From: Pseudomonas wayambapalatensis
GTDB taxonomy: Bacteria; Pseudomonadota; Gammaproteobacteria; Pseudomonadales; Pseudomonadaceae
Assembly: GCA_014268975.2 (NCBI GenBank)
Contig: CP077096.1
Location: 863,001-927,000 of the forward strand
Reading direction: 5' to 3'
DNA: 64,000 bases
The position numbers were made by a program, and so were the translations under genes. Each line of letters opens with the position of its first letter. The stretch's first letter is position 1. Positions 37,076 through 45,001 of the stretch are shown piece by piece. The notes below the pieces were generated by a model that worked only from the letters and a program-made list of their open reading frames with translations, did no database searches and was not told where the DNA came from.

Positions 37076-39436
37076 ATGCCAGGCGCAAGCATAGTTCGCC
37101 CGCGTACGCGCAGCGCAAGGATCTTGCGTGGTGTCGGCATTACTGTGCTGTCGAGCGTCGTCTTGCTGTGGCTGGCGGATCGCCTGTGGCCGTTGCCGAT
37201 GCCTGGTGACGACCTGGCGCGGGTGGTGCTCGCCGAGGACGGCACGCCGCTGTGGCGCTTCGCCGATGCCGACGGCGTGTGGCGCTATCCGGTCAGCCCC
37301 GATGAGGTATCGCCCTTGTATCTGGAGGCGCTGCTCACCTACGAAGATCGCTGGTTCTACGACCATCCCGGGGTCAACCCGCTGGCGCTGGCGCGTGCGG
37401 CCTGGCTGAACCTGCGTGGCGGGCGCGTAGTGTCCGGCGGCAGCACGCTGTCGATGCAGGTAGCACGTTTGCTCGACCCCCATGATCGCACCCTGGCCGG
37501 CAAGCTGCGTCAGCTGTGGCGTACGGCGCAGCTGGAGTGGCACCTGTCCAAGCGCGAGATTCTGCAGATCTACCTCGATCGCGCGCCGTTCGGCGGCACC
37601 CTGCAGGGCGTCGCCGCCGCCAGTTGGGCCTACCTGGGCAAGTCGCCCAAGCACCTCACGCCCGCCGAAGCGGCGTTGCTGGCCGTATTGCCCCAGGCAC
37701 CCAGCCGCCTGCGCCCGGATCGCCATCCCGAGCGTGCGCAGCGGGCCCGCGACAAGGTGTTGCAGCGCCTGGCCGATTATCAGGTGTGGCCCGAGCAGCG
37801 TATCGACGAGGCGCGCGAAGAGCCCTTGCTGCTCGCCCCACGCCAGGAGCCGGCGCTGGCACCGTTGCTGGCCCGGCGTCTGAACACGCCAGACAGCCCA
37901 CCGCTGATCCGCACCACGCTCGATGCGTCGTTGCAGCGCCGTCTCGAAGACCTGCTGCTCGGTTGGCGTGCACGCTTGCCCGAGCGCACCTCGGCGGCAA
38001 TCCTGGTGGTCGAGGCTCAGACCATGGCCGTGCGTGCCTACCTGGGGTCCATCGACCTGGGCGATGAGCGCCGCTTCGGCCATGTCGACATGGTGCATGC
38101 CCTGCGTTCGCCCGGCTCGACCCTCAAGCCGTTTCTCTATGGCATGGCCCTGGACGATGGGCTGATCCACTCCGAATCGCTGCTGCAGGACGTACCGCGC
38201 CGCTATGGCGACTACCGTCCGGGCAACTTCTCGATGGGCTTCAGCGGGCCGGTGTCGGCCAGTTCGGCGCTGGCGTTGTCGCTCAACCTACCAGCGGTTC
38301 AGTTGCTCGAAGCCTACGGGCCCAAGCGCTTCGCCGCGCAGATGCGCATCGGTGGCGTGCCCTTGGTACTGCCGCCGCTGGCCGAACCGAACCTATCGCT
38401 GATTCTCGGCGGTGCAGGCAGCCGTCTGGAGGACCTGGTCGGCGGTTATGCGGCGTTGGCCCGCGAGGGCAAGAGCGCGAAGATCCGCCTGCAGCCCCAG
38501 GATCCGCTGCTGGAGCGGCGCCTGTTGTCGCCGGGGTCGGCGTGGATCGTGCGGCGTATTCTCAGCGGCCAGGCGCGCCCGGACCGCGACCCGCACGCCG
38601 AGCTTGTGCAGCACCCGCAACTGGCCTGGAAAACCGGCACCAGCTATGGCTTTCGCGATGCCTGGTCGGTGGGGGTCGGGCCGCGGTACATCATTGGTGT
38701 GTGGATAGGCCGACCCGATGGCACGCCGGTGCCGGGCCAGTTCGGCCTGGCTTCGGCTGCGCCGCTGATGCTGCAGGTGCACGACCTGTTGAGCAACCGC
38801 GACAGCCAGCGCGGCATTGCCGTGCCGGTGGAAAACGTGCCGGGCAGTGTCGGCGTCGCAGCGATCTGCTGGCCGCTGGGGCAGCCGATGAGTCGTCAGG
38901 ATCCGCAGTGCCGCCGCCAGCGTTTTGCCTGGACCCTCGACGGCACCACGCCGCCGACCTTGCAGGCTGCCGACCAGCCGCTGGGGTTGGGCCTGCGCGA
39001 AACGGTGTGGGTCAATGAGCGCGGTTTGCGGGTCGATGCCAACTGTCCTGGGGCGAAAACGCAGGAAATTGCCCTCTGGCCTGCCCCTCTGGAACCGTGG
39101 CTGCCGCGGGTAGAGCGGCGTAGTGCGCGGCTGCCGATGGTCGATCCTGGCTGTCCACCGCAGGCGGCGCCCAGCGCGCCGCCGCTGTCGATCGTCGGTG
39201 TTCGAGCAGGCGACAACTTGCGCCGGCCGCTCACCAGTCACGAGCCATTGCAACTGCACGTATCGGCGCTGGGTGGGGCAGGGCGGCGCTGGTGGTTCCT
39301 CAATGGCCGGCCGCTGGGCGAGACCGAAGGGCAGGACAGCCTGCTGGTGCGTTTCGAGCAGTCAGGACGCATCGAGTTGAGTGCGTTGGATGAGAGCGGC
39401 GAGACGGCACGGGTCGAGTTCCAGGTGGCGGAGTAG
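37076..39436 (+). CDS. pbpC: Penicillin-binding protein 1C
   Basis: Bifunctional murein polymerase/transpeptidase-type protein. The 786-residue product has an N-terminal membrane helix, a GT51 glycosyltransferase domain (ALLTYEDRWFYDHPGVNP with the catalytic glutamate, then GGSTLSMQVARLL), a transpeptidase domain with the SxxK serine in SPGSTLKPF (near residue 346), SLN and KTGTS motifs, and a C-terminal BiPBP_C domain. ATG 37076 is preferred; a TTG at 37046 would extend it by 10 residues. Pairing with the macroglobulin gene is as in E. coli. Confidence 0.94.
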   Translation: MPGASIVRPRTRSARILRGVGITVLSSVVLLWLADRLWPLPMPGDDLARVVLAEDGTPLWRFADADGVWRYPVSPDEVSPLYLEALLTYEDRWFYDHPGVNPLALARAAWLNLRGGRVVSGGSTLSMQVARLLDPHDRTLAGKLRQLWRTAQLEWHLSKREILQIYLDRAPFGGTLQGVAAASWAYLGKSPKHLTPAEAALLAVLPQAPSRLRPDRHPERAQRARDKVLQRLADYQVWPEQRIDEAREEPLLLAPRQEPALAPLLARRLNTPDSPPLIRTTLDASLQRRLEDLLLGWRARLPERTSAAILVVEAQTMAVRAYLGSIDLGDERRFGHVDMVHALRSPGSTLKPFLYGMALDDGLIHSESLLQDVPRRYGDYRPGNFSMGFSGPVSASSALALSLNLPAVQLLEAYGPKRFAAQMRIGGVPLVLPPLAEPNLSLILGGAGSRLEDLVGGYAALAREGKSAKIRLQPQDPLLERRLLSPGSAWIVRRILSGQARPDRDPHAELVQHPQLAWKTGTSYGFRDAWSVGVGPRYIIGVWIGRPDGTPVPGQFGLASAAPLMLQVHDLLSNRDSQRGIAVPVENVPGSVGVAAICWPLGQPMSRQDPQCRRQRFAWTLDGTTPPTLQAADQPLGLGLRETVWVNERGLRVDANCPGAKTQEIALWPAPLEPWLPRVERRSARLPMVDPGCPPQAAPSAPPLSIVGVRAGDNLRRPLTSHEPLQLHVSALGGAGRRWWFLNGRPLGETEGQDSLLVRFEQSGRIELSALDESGETARVEFQVAE

Positions 39437-39688
39437 CCTCTCTCAGCCAGCGTTTCCTTGTACTAATGACATGGTATTAAACCTTTCGGTCAGCCATTCG
39501 GGCGAATATTTCAACTTGCTGAATTTCATGGATTTTTTATCGGCGTCAGCACCTTATCCCGCCGTATTAATACCAACTTACGACCTACCGCCGTCGAACC
39601 GCCAGAGCTTCACTGCTGACTGAAGGCATAACGCTGGCCAGCCTGGCCAGCGCGCCTATCCAACAACAAAGCAGTGCGGGAGTCGCCC
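39437..39688 (+). promoter_or_regulatory. AT-richer 252 bp upstream region of the glycine-rich lipoprotein
   Basis: This gap is distinctly more AT-rich than its surroundings, with TTAATACCAACTT and GGATTTTTTATC stretches, and contains the near-palindrome CTGGCCAGCCTGGCCAG near 39635-39655. No ORF with coding character was found. It probably carries the promoter of the downstream gene; no specific operator was identified. Confidence 0.35.
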
Positions 39689-41275
39689 ATGAAAACTCAG
39701 GTTTGGATGAAAGCGAGTACGGCATTGGCGCTGGTCATGGCCCTTGGGCTTGCCGGGTGCAGCAGCGGTGGTGGTGGTCATCACAGCGAGGTTGATGGCT
39801 CGTCCGCCGATGGTGGCGCTGGTGCAGGTGCAGGCGGCGGCTCCGACGGAACGGGTGGCAGCGGTGGTGATGGCGGCGGTATGGCGGGTGGTGGCAACGG
39901 CGCAGGCAACGGTGGCACTGGTGGTGGCACCGGTGGTGGAGGAGATGGTACGGGAGGCGGTGGTACCAATCCTGGTAACGGTGGCGGAACGCCAGGCGGT
40001 GGTGATGGTGGTAGCGGTGGAGGTAATACGCCGACTCCGCTGGTCACCGGTCAGGTCGTCGGCCAGGTCGGCAATACCGTTTCCGGCCTGGGCGATGGTG
40101 TCAGCAACCTGGGTGAGGTGATCGGCTCGCTGCCTGTGGCGGGGAACACTTCATTGACCGGCGGCGTGGGTTCGCTGGTGTCGTCCACGGGTGATGCAGT
40201 CAGCAGTGTCGGCTCCGGCCTGAGCGAGGGCCTTGGGCAACTGGGCACCGGAAACAATGCCGTCGGTACCACGCTGGGCGTGGTGGGTGCGGCCACCTCC
40301 AACCTGGGGACCGGCGTATCCGGCCTGGGGCAGGGCGTAGGTGGGCTGGCAACGAATTCACCGGTCGAGCAGATTCCGTTGGTCAATCAAGTGGTGGCAG
40401 GCGCCGGGCAAGGTGTAGACCGTGTCGGCCAGGCCGTCACCATGTTGGGCAACACGCTGACCCCCATCGGCACCAACGGGCCGCTGGCTGGTGCCACCCA
40501 AGGGGTGAGCAATGCGTTGGTACCGGTGGTATCGCTGGTGGAAAACACCACCGCCAACGTCACCCGACAAACCGGGCTCGCAGGCCCGCTGAACCAGACC
40601 CTCAACCAGGTCGGCGGTGCACTCGACCAGGCCGGGCAACAGGTTGCAGGTGCCGGCAACGGTAATCCATTGACCAGTACGCTCGGGCAAGCGGTGAGCA
40701 ACGTAGGCAGCACTGTCAGCACCACCAGCGGCCTGGCCCCGACAACCGGCGGTGCACGCACGGGCCTGCTGGAAACCGTCGGCGGCGTGGTGGCTGGCGC
40801 GGGCAGCGGGCTGGCGGCGGGCACTGGCAATCCGGCAGTGGTGTCGGTAGGTGGCAGCACGGGGCAGGTTGGCAATACCGTTGCTGCGCTCGGCACCGTG
40901 CTCGGTGGCAATGGCGTCACCAATACTGCAGCAGGTGCTCCGGTGGCAGCGGTAACGCAACAGGTGAGCGCCGGTGTGGCGCCGGTCGTCAGTGGCGTGG
41001 CCAGTGTCACCCAGCAGGTTGGCGCTGCGACGGGCGTCGGTGCGCCGGTCGCCGGGTTGCTCAATCAGGTGGGTGGTGCGGTGGCCAGTGCGGGCAGCCA
41101 GCTCGGTGCGGCCACTGGCAACCCGGTAGTCAGCCAGGTGGGCGCGACGGTCAGCGCAGTCGGTGGCACCGTTGGCCAGGCCGGCACGCTGGTCAATGGC
41201 GGTGCTGGCCAGGGAGGTGGGCTCGGCGGCGTACTCGGTGGTGTGACCGGGGCCTTGGGTGGCGCGCAGCGTTGA
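39689..41275 (+). CDS. Glycine-rich repeat lipoprotein (collagen-like type)
   Basis: 528-residue predicted surface lipoprotein. It has a signal peptide with lipobox (ALGLAGC), then about 80 residues of Gly-Gly-X runs (for example GGTGGGTGGGGDGTGGGG), then more than 350 residues of degenerate repeats built on Gly-Asn-Thr-Val-Ser-Gly-Leu-Gly-like units (QVGNTVSGLGDGVSNLG and relatives). Alanine, valine, glycine and threonine dominate and cysteine occurs only in the lipobox. Similar proteins are annotated as collagen-like in P. putida. It lies 137 bp before an outer-membrane transporter gene and could be its exported partner, though it has no classic TPS domain. Confidence 0.82.
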   Translation: MKTQVWMKASTALALVMALGLAGCSSGGGGHHSEVDGSSADGGAGAGAGGGSDGTGGSGGDGGGMAGGGNGAGNGGTGGGTGGGGDGTGGGGTNPGNGGGTPGGGDGGSGGGNTPTPLVTGQVVGQVGNTVSGLGDGVSNLGEVIGSLPVAGNTSLTGGVGSLVSSTGDAVSSVGSGLSEGLGQLGTGNNAVGTTLGVVGAATSNLGTGVSGLGQGVGGLATNSPVEQIPLVNQVVAGAGQGVDRVGQAVTMLGNTLTPIGTNGPLAGATQGVSNALVPVVSLVENTTANVTRQTGLAGPLNQTLNQVGGALDQAGQQVAGAGNGNPLTSTLGQAVSNVGSTVSTTSGLAPTTGGARTGLLETVGGVVAGAGSGLAAGTGNPAVVSVGGSTGQVGNTVAALGTVLGGNGVTNTAAGAPVAAVTQQVSAGVAPVVSGVASVTQQVGAATGVGAPVAGLLNQVGGAVASAGSQLGAATGNPVVSQVGATVSAVGGTVGQAGTLVNGGAGQGGGLGGVLGGVTGALGGAQR

Positions 41276-41281
41276 TCCACT

Positions 41282-41314
41282 GCCCGGCGGATTTTTTTCG
41301 CGGATCCGCCGGGC
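41282..41314 (+). terminator. Hairpin after the glycine-rich lipoprotein
   Basis: CCCGGCGGA pairs with TCCGCCGGG across a T-rich loop (TTTTTTTCGCGGA). It lies 6 bp past the stop. Because the T-run is in the loop rather than after the stem, termination may be partial, allowing readthrough to the transporter gene. Confidence 0.5.
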
Positions 41315-41412
41315 GCCTGGTTAGACGACAGCCTGCTCAGCACCTACGCTTGCATTGACAAGGGGCGCTCGAACCGGGCGCCCTGGGTTCCACAGGATCA
41401 TGGAGTGTCCGA

Positions 41413-43083
41413 ATGCGTTCACTGCTGGTGACGATGCTGGCGCTGTCCTGGGCCTGCGTGGCCCGCGCCGAACCCCTGCCGAGTTTTCTCAACAGCAACG
41501 AAACCGAACGCCGCCTGCCCACGCCGAACCTGCCGGTGGACGCCTACCGTCCCGGTAAGCCCGGGCTGAATGTGCCGGCGCCCGCCGCACCCCAGCAGGC
41601 GCCCTTGCAGATGAACACCCAGGTCCTGGTGCGCAAGGTGCGTTTCGAGGGCGGGACCGTCTACCCCTTGGCGGATCTGCGCGAGCACTACCAATCGATA
41701 CTCGACCGCAGCGTGACCCTCGCTGAACTGATCGAGGTCACCCGACGCCTGACTCAGCGCTACCAGCAGGACGGCTACCTGTTGTCCTACGCCTATCTTC
41801 CGCCGCAAGACTTCGCCGATGGCCGCGTGCGGGTCGTGCTGGTGGAAGGTTACATCCGCGACTATGAGGTTCAGGGCGATATCGGGTCCGCGTCGGGCTA
41901 TGTCGAGCGCCTCGTGAACAAGCTCAAGGCCGAGCGGCCGCTGACGCGCAAGACCTTCGAGCGCTACACCAGCCTGATCAGCCGTATCCCCGGCGTCACC
42001 TTCCAGGCCCAGGTGCCGCCGCCGGGCACCACCGACGGCGCCACGCGCCTGATCGCCCAGGCTTCGCGCAAGCCCTTCACCACGACCCTCAACCTCAGCG
42101 ATGGCAACCGTGACGACCTGCAGGCGCTGCTGGGGGCCAGCAGCAATGCCCAGACCCGCTTCGCCGAGCAATTGAGCGCCAGCGTGCTGGTGCCGCCGGG
42201 CGAGGACAAGGAACACTATTACCGCCTCGACTACAGCCAGTTCGTGGATGACGAAGGCACGCAACTGCTGTTGTCGGCATCGCGCTATCGCAGCGACCCG
42301 AAGGCGCGCATTCGCCTGGGCAACGGCATCGACCTGACCCAGCACCGCGAGAACGAGCGTTACTCGATCGGGCTCAGCCAGGCGCTGATCGCCTCGCCGA
42401 CCGAATGGCTGGATGTGGTCGGGCGCTTCTATGCGGTCAATGACCAGATCGACTACCAGGTCGTGGGTTTCCCGCTAAAGCTCGACAGCCACACCGACAT
42501 TCGCGCGCTGTCGTTCGAGGGCGATTGGCGCAAGGCCGAGGCCAGGCGCCTGCGCATCCTCAGCGCCGGGGTCTACCAGGGCCTCGACCATTTTGGCGCA
42601 CGCACCAATGCAGGCTATGACCTGGATTTCCTGCGCCTGCGCCTGTCCGGCGTGCAGAGCGACAATTTCCTCGAGCATTGGCAGGGGGTCGTGTCCGCTG
42701 CCGGGTACTGGAGCAACGACAGTTTGCCCGACAGCGAACGGGCGGTGTTCGGCGGGCAGAACTTCGGCCGTGGCTACCCCAGTGACCAGGCGTCCGGCGA
42801 CAAGGGCTGGGGCCTGGCCTACGAGCTGAACTACAGCATCCAGCGCGAGGGCCAGTGGCTGAAGGTGCTGCAGCCCTATGTGGTGCTCGATGCCGCGCGA
42901 GCCTGGTTCAACGAACTGGAGGTGCAGAAGGCGAAGATGTCGTCGGCGGCGGTGGGGGTGCGGTTTGGCGATGCGCGCTATTACAACATCGCGCTGGAGG
43001 TGGCCAAACCCATGTCGGACATCGCCCTCGACAGCCTGAACCGGCGGCCGCGGTTTACGGTGAGTTTCAGTTATCAGTTGTAG
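41413..43083 (+). CDS. ShlB/FhaC/HecB-type outer-membrane transporter (TpsB)
   Basis: 556-residue beta-barrel transporter of the two-partner secretion class. It has a signal peptide ending ARA-EP, a POTRA domain (LVRKVRFEGGTVYPLADLREH, then QRYQQDGYLLSYAYLPPQ), and a C-terminal 16-strand-type barrel with the family motif RGYPSDQASGDKG (lid-lock RGY) and a C-terminal phenylalanine-rich strand (RFTVSFSYQL). It lacks an adjacent TpsA with a haemagglutinin domain; the preceding glycine-rich lipoprotein is the only nearby candidate cargo. ATG 41413 is clear. Confidence 0.92.
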   Translation: MRSLLVTMLALSWACVARAEPLPSFLNSNETERRLPTPNLPVDAYRPGKPGLNVPAPAAPQQAPLQMNTQVLVRKVRFEGGTVYPLADLREHYQSILDRSVTLAELIEVTRRLTQRYQQDGYLLSYAYLPPQDFADGRVRVVLVEGYIRDYEVQGDIGSASGYVERLVNKLKAERPLTRKTFERYTSLISRIPGVTFQAQVPPPGTTDGATRLIAQASRKPFTTTLNLSDGNRDDLQALLGASSNAQTRFAEQLSASVLVPPGEDKEHYYRLDYSQFVDDEGTQLLLSASRYRSDPKARIRLGNGIDLTQHRENERYSIGLSQALIASPTEWLDVVGRFYAVNDQIDYQVVGFPLKLDSHTDIRALSFEGDWRKAEARRLRILSAGVYQGLDHFGARTNAGYDLDFLRLRLSGVQSDNFLEHWQGVVSAAGYWSNDSLPDSERAVFGGQNFGRGYPSDQASGDKGWGLAYELNYSIQREGQWLKVLQPYVVLDAARAWFNELEVQKAKMSSAAVGVRFGDARYYNIALEVAKPMSDIALDSLNRRPRFTVSFSYQL

Positions 43084-43116
43084 GGAGGGCCGCTAGCGCC
43101 CTCGCGTACCCAAAGG

Positions 43117-43527
43117 CTACCGCCCCACCACCTGCATCACCGCCTTGGGAAACAGGTTGTCGAGTGTCTCCAGCAAGCGGGCGTGGTAGATCGGTTTGCG
43201 AAACAGGTCGAGCACATTCAGGCGTAGCAGGTCGCTGACGTCGTCCATGTCGGCATGGCCGGACATGACGATCACCGGCAGGTGCTGGCGGGCGGTGTGA
43301 TCGCGCAGGCGCTTGATCAGGCCGATGCCGCTTTCTTCGGGCATGCGCAGGTCGGTAATCACCAGGGCCACATCAGGGTAGCGGGTGAGCTGTTGCAGGG
43401 CGGCCTTCACCGAGTTTGCGGTGTGGCACTTGAAACCTTCGTTCTCCAGCAGTTCAGCCAGCTCCTGCAATGCCTCTTCCTCGTCGTCCACCAAAAGAAT
43501 CTGCTGGCGCGAGGAAGAGTTCGACAT
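43117..43527 (-). CDS. Receiver-only response regulator
   Basis: 136-residue single-domain response regulator with acidic pair (LLVDDEEEAL), acceptor aspartate in LVITDLRMPEESG, and the conserved lysine in LFRKPIY. No output domain follows. It lies directly downstream of flp on the same strand (48 bp gap) and just before the tad assembly genes. It probably talks to PprA or another kinase, or acts as a phosphate sink, but this is inference. Confidence 0.9.
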   Translation of the reverse strand: MSNSSSRQQILLVDDEEEALQELAELLENEGFKCHTANSVKAALQQLTRYPDVALVITDLRMPEESGIGLIKRLRDHTARQHLPVIVMSGHADMDDVSDLLRLNVLDLFRKPIYHARLLETLDNLFPKAVMQVVGR

Positions 43528-43575
43528 GCTTGGCTCCTGTTCGCCTGGCGTTATGCTGCGGCGTGCTGCTCAAGG

Positions 43576-43752
43576 TCATAGCGCCCCGGAGATGGCGGTG
43601 AACATCGTGGTGATCTTGCCGGAGATCGCGGGTACGAACGGCACCAGCACCACCGCGACCATTGCGGCAATCAACGCGTACTCGATACCGGAAGCGCCGT
43701 CTTTGCGAGTAATGAAGTTCTTGCAGTGCTGAAGGATCTGCTGCAGTTGCAT
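43576..43752 (-). CDS. flp: Flp-type IVb major pilin
   Basis: 58-residue prepilin of the Flp/Fap family. The short leader (MQLQQILQHCKNFITRKDG) is cut after glycine before ASGIEYALIAAMVAVV, which has the required glutamate-tyrosine at +5/+6 and the hydrophobic stem. The start ATG 43752 follows AAGGAGATGTGCC; the longer in-frame extension is not pilin-like. It is divergent from rcpC and the tad assembly genes across a 283 bp region, the usual PAO1 arrangement (PA4306). Confidence 0.94.
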   Translation of the reverse strand: MQLQQILQHCKNFITRKDGASGIEYALIAAMVAVVLVPFVPAISGKITTMFTAISGAL

Positions 43753-44035
43753 GGCACATCTCCTTGCGCCGAGGGCGCGGGGTAAGGACGCGGCTAAGTA
43801 ACGTCCATTTGCCATCATAGAATTGCCAAGCTGGCGAAGCCTGCAAATGTAAAAAGGCATTAACCCTAAAGTATTGGAAGCCAAGGCTTTTTCTAAGTGC
43901 CTGTTTTCCCTGCAAGTCCGCGTGCCAGACGAAAAAATCCCGTTTCCGCTCATGGCGAACGGTGAGGTCTGCGCTACCGTTCAATAGCGAAATAGTTACC
44001 TTTTGCCATCACGGCAATAGCGCAGGGAGGCGGAG
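43753..44035. promoter_or_regulatory. Divergent flp/rcpC promoter region with near-identical 13-mers
   Basis: This 283 bp region should drive flp leftward and rcpC rightward. CCATTTGCCATCA (43805-43817) and CCTTTTGCCATCA (44000-44012) differ by one base, lying 195 bp apart in the same orientation. The second is part of an inverted repeat TTGCC-N5-GGCAA (44004-44018). These are candidate operators, plausibly for PprB, but no experimental site is known to me. Confidence 0.45.
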
Positions 44036-44983
44036 ATGAGCAGTCGCTTGACCATGGCCCTGGCTGTCCTGTTTCTTCTCGGCGCAGTACTCGCAGGTTA
44101 CTGGGGGCTGGTGCTCAGCCGCCCGGCCACACCCCCCGTCATTCCTGCCCCGACGATTGCCGAAGCGCCTGCCGAGGTGATCGTCGCACCTCCCCAACCG
44201 CCTGAGCCGGCACGTACCTCCATCGTCGTGTTGCGCAGAGCGCTACCGGCGAACACGCCGCTGACCGAGGACGATGTGTTGCTCGAGCGCCTGCAGGTGG
44301 TGCCTGCCGGTGCGTTCCAGCGCATCGACCAGGTGCTCGGTCGCTCCAGCGCGCGTCCGTTGTCGGCAGGCAGTTGGCTGGACGAGGCGAGCTTCCAGGC
44401 GGGCGGGCCACTGGCGCGGATGATTCGTGCCCATGAGCGCGCGGTGGCCGTGGGCGTCGATGATGTGGTGGGGGCTGCCGGGCAACTGCGCCCGGGCGAC
44501 TACGTGGATGTGTTGCTGTTTCTTCGCGAGGAGAACAACAACCCACAGTCTTCAGCCCAGGTGGTGTTGCCGGCCCTGCGCGTGCTGAGTGTCGGCGAGC
44601 AGATGGGGTTGGCCAACGATGGTCGCCCGGCACAAACCGTCGAGGAAGAAACGGCTCGGCGCGAACAGCACGGGAGCCAAGGCAGCGCCGGCGGCACCCG
44701 CACCGTGACCTTGGCCGTGCCCGAGGCGCTGGCCAGCCGCCTGATGCTCGCTGCCCAGGCCGGCACCCTGCGCCTGGCCGTACGCAGCGCCGATGAACAG
44801 CGCCTGGCCCGTTACTGGGCCGAACCTGAGGCGCGGCCGCAGGTCGAGAGCGCCGGACGCGAGCTCTATCGCTTCAGCCAATTGTCCCAGTCTCCCGTGG
44901 CCAGTGCTGCTCCTGCCACCGCTGCGCCTAGCATGCAGATCATTCGTGGCGCCAAGGCTGCCGACACCGACAAGACCCCCTGA
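44036..44983 (+). CDS. rcpC: Flp pilus assembly protein RcpC/CpaB
   Basis: 315-residue periplasmic/inner-membrane protein of Tad systems. It has an N-terminal membrane helix (MALAVLFLLGAVLAGYWG), a proline-rich linker, a SAF domain (VVLRRALPANTPLTEDDVLL) and an RcpC/CpaB domain (LRPGDYVDVLLFL). It is believed to link the secretin to the rest of the apparatus. ATG 44036 follows GGGAGGCGGAG. It starts the rcpC-rcpA-tadZ-tadA-tadB-tadC-tadD run. Confidence 0.92.
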   Translation: MSSRLTMALAVLFLLGAVLAGYWGLVLSRPATPPVIPAPTIAEAPAEVIVAPPQPPEPARTSIVVLRRALPANTPLTEDDVLLERLQVVPAGAFQRIDQVLGRSSARPLSAGSWLDEASFQAGGPLARMIRAHERAVAVGVDDVVGAAGQLRPGDYVDVLLFLREENNNPQSSAQVVLPALRVLSVGEQMGLANDGRPAQTVEEETARREQHGSQGSAGGTRTVTLAVPEALASRLMLAAQAGTLRLAVRSADEQRLARYWAEPEARPQVESAGRELYRFSQLSQSPVASAAPATAAPSMQIIRGAKAADTDKTP

Positions 44984-45001
44984 CCAGGCAAGGATGCAGC
45001 G

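Noticed and set aside
39860..41270. Repeat-rich DNA in the lipoprotein gene as a possible CRISPR or satellite array
   Set aside because: Repeats are codon-phased, degenerate and inside a full open frame with a lipoprotein signal peptide, so they are protein repeats.
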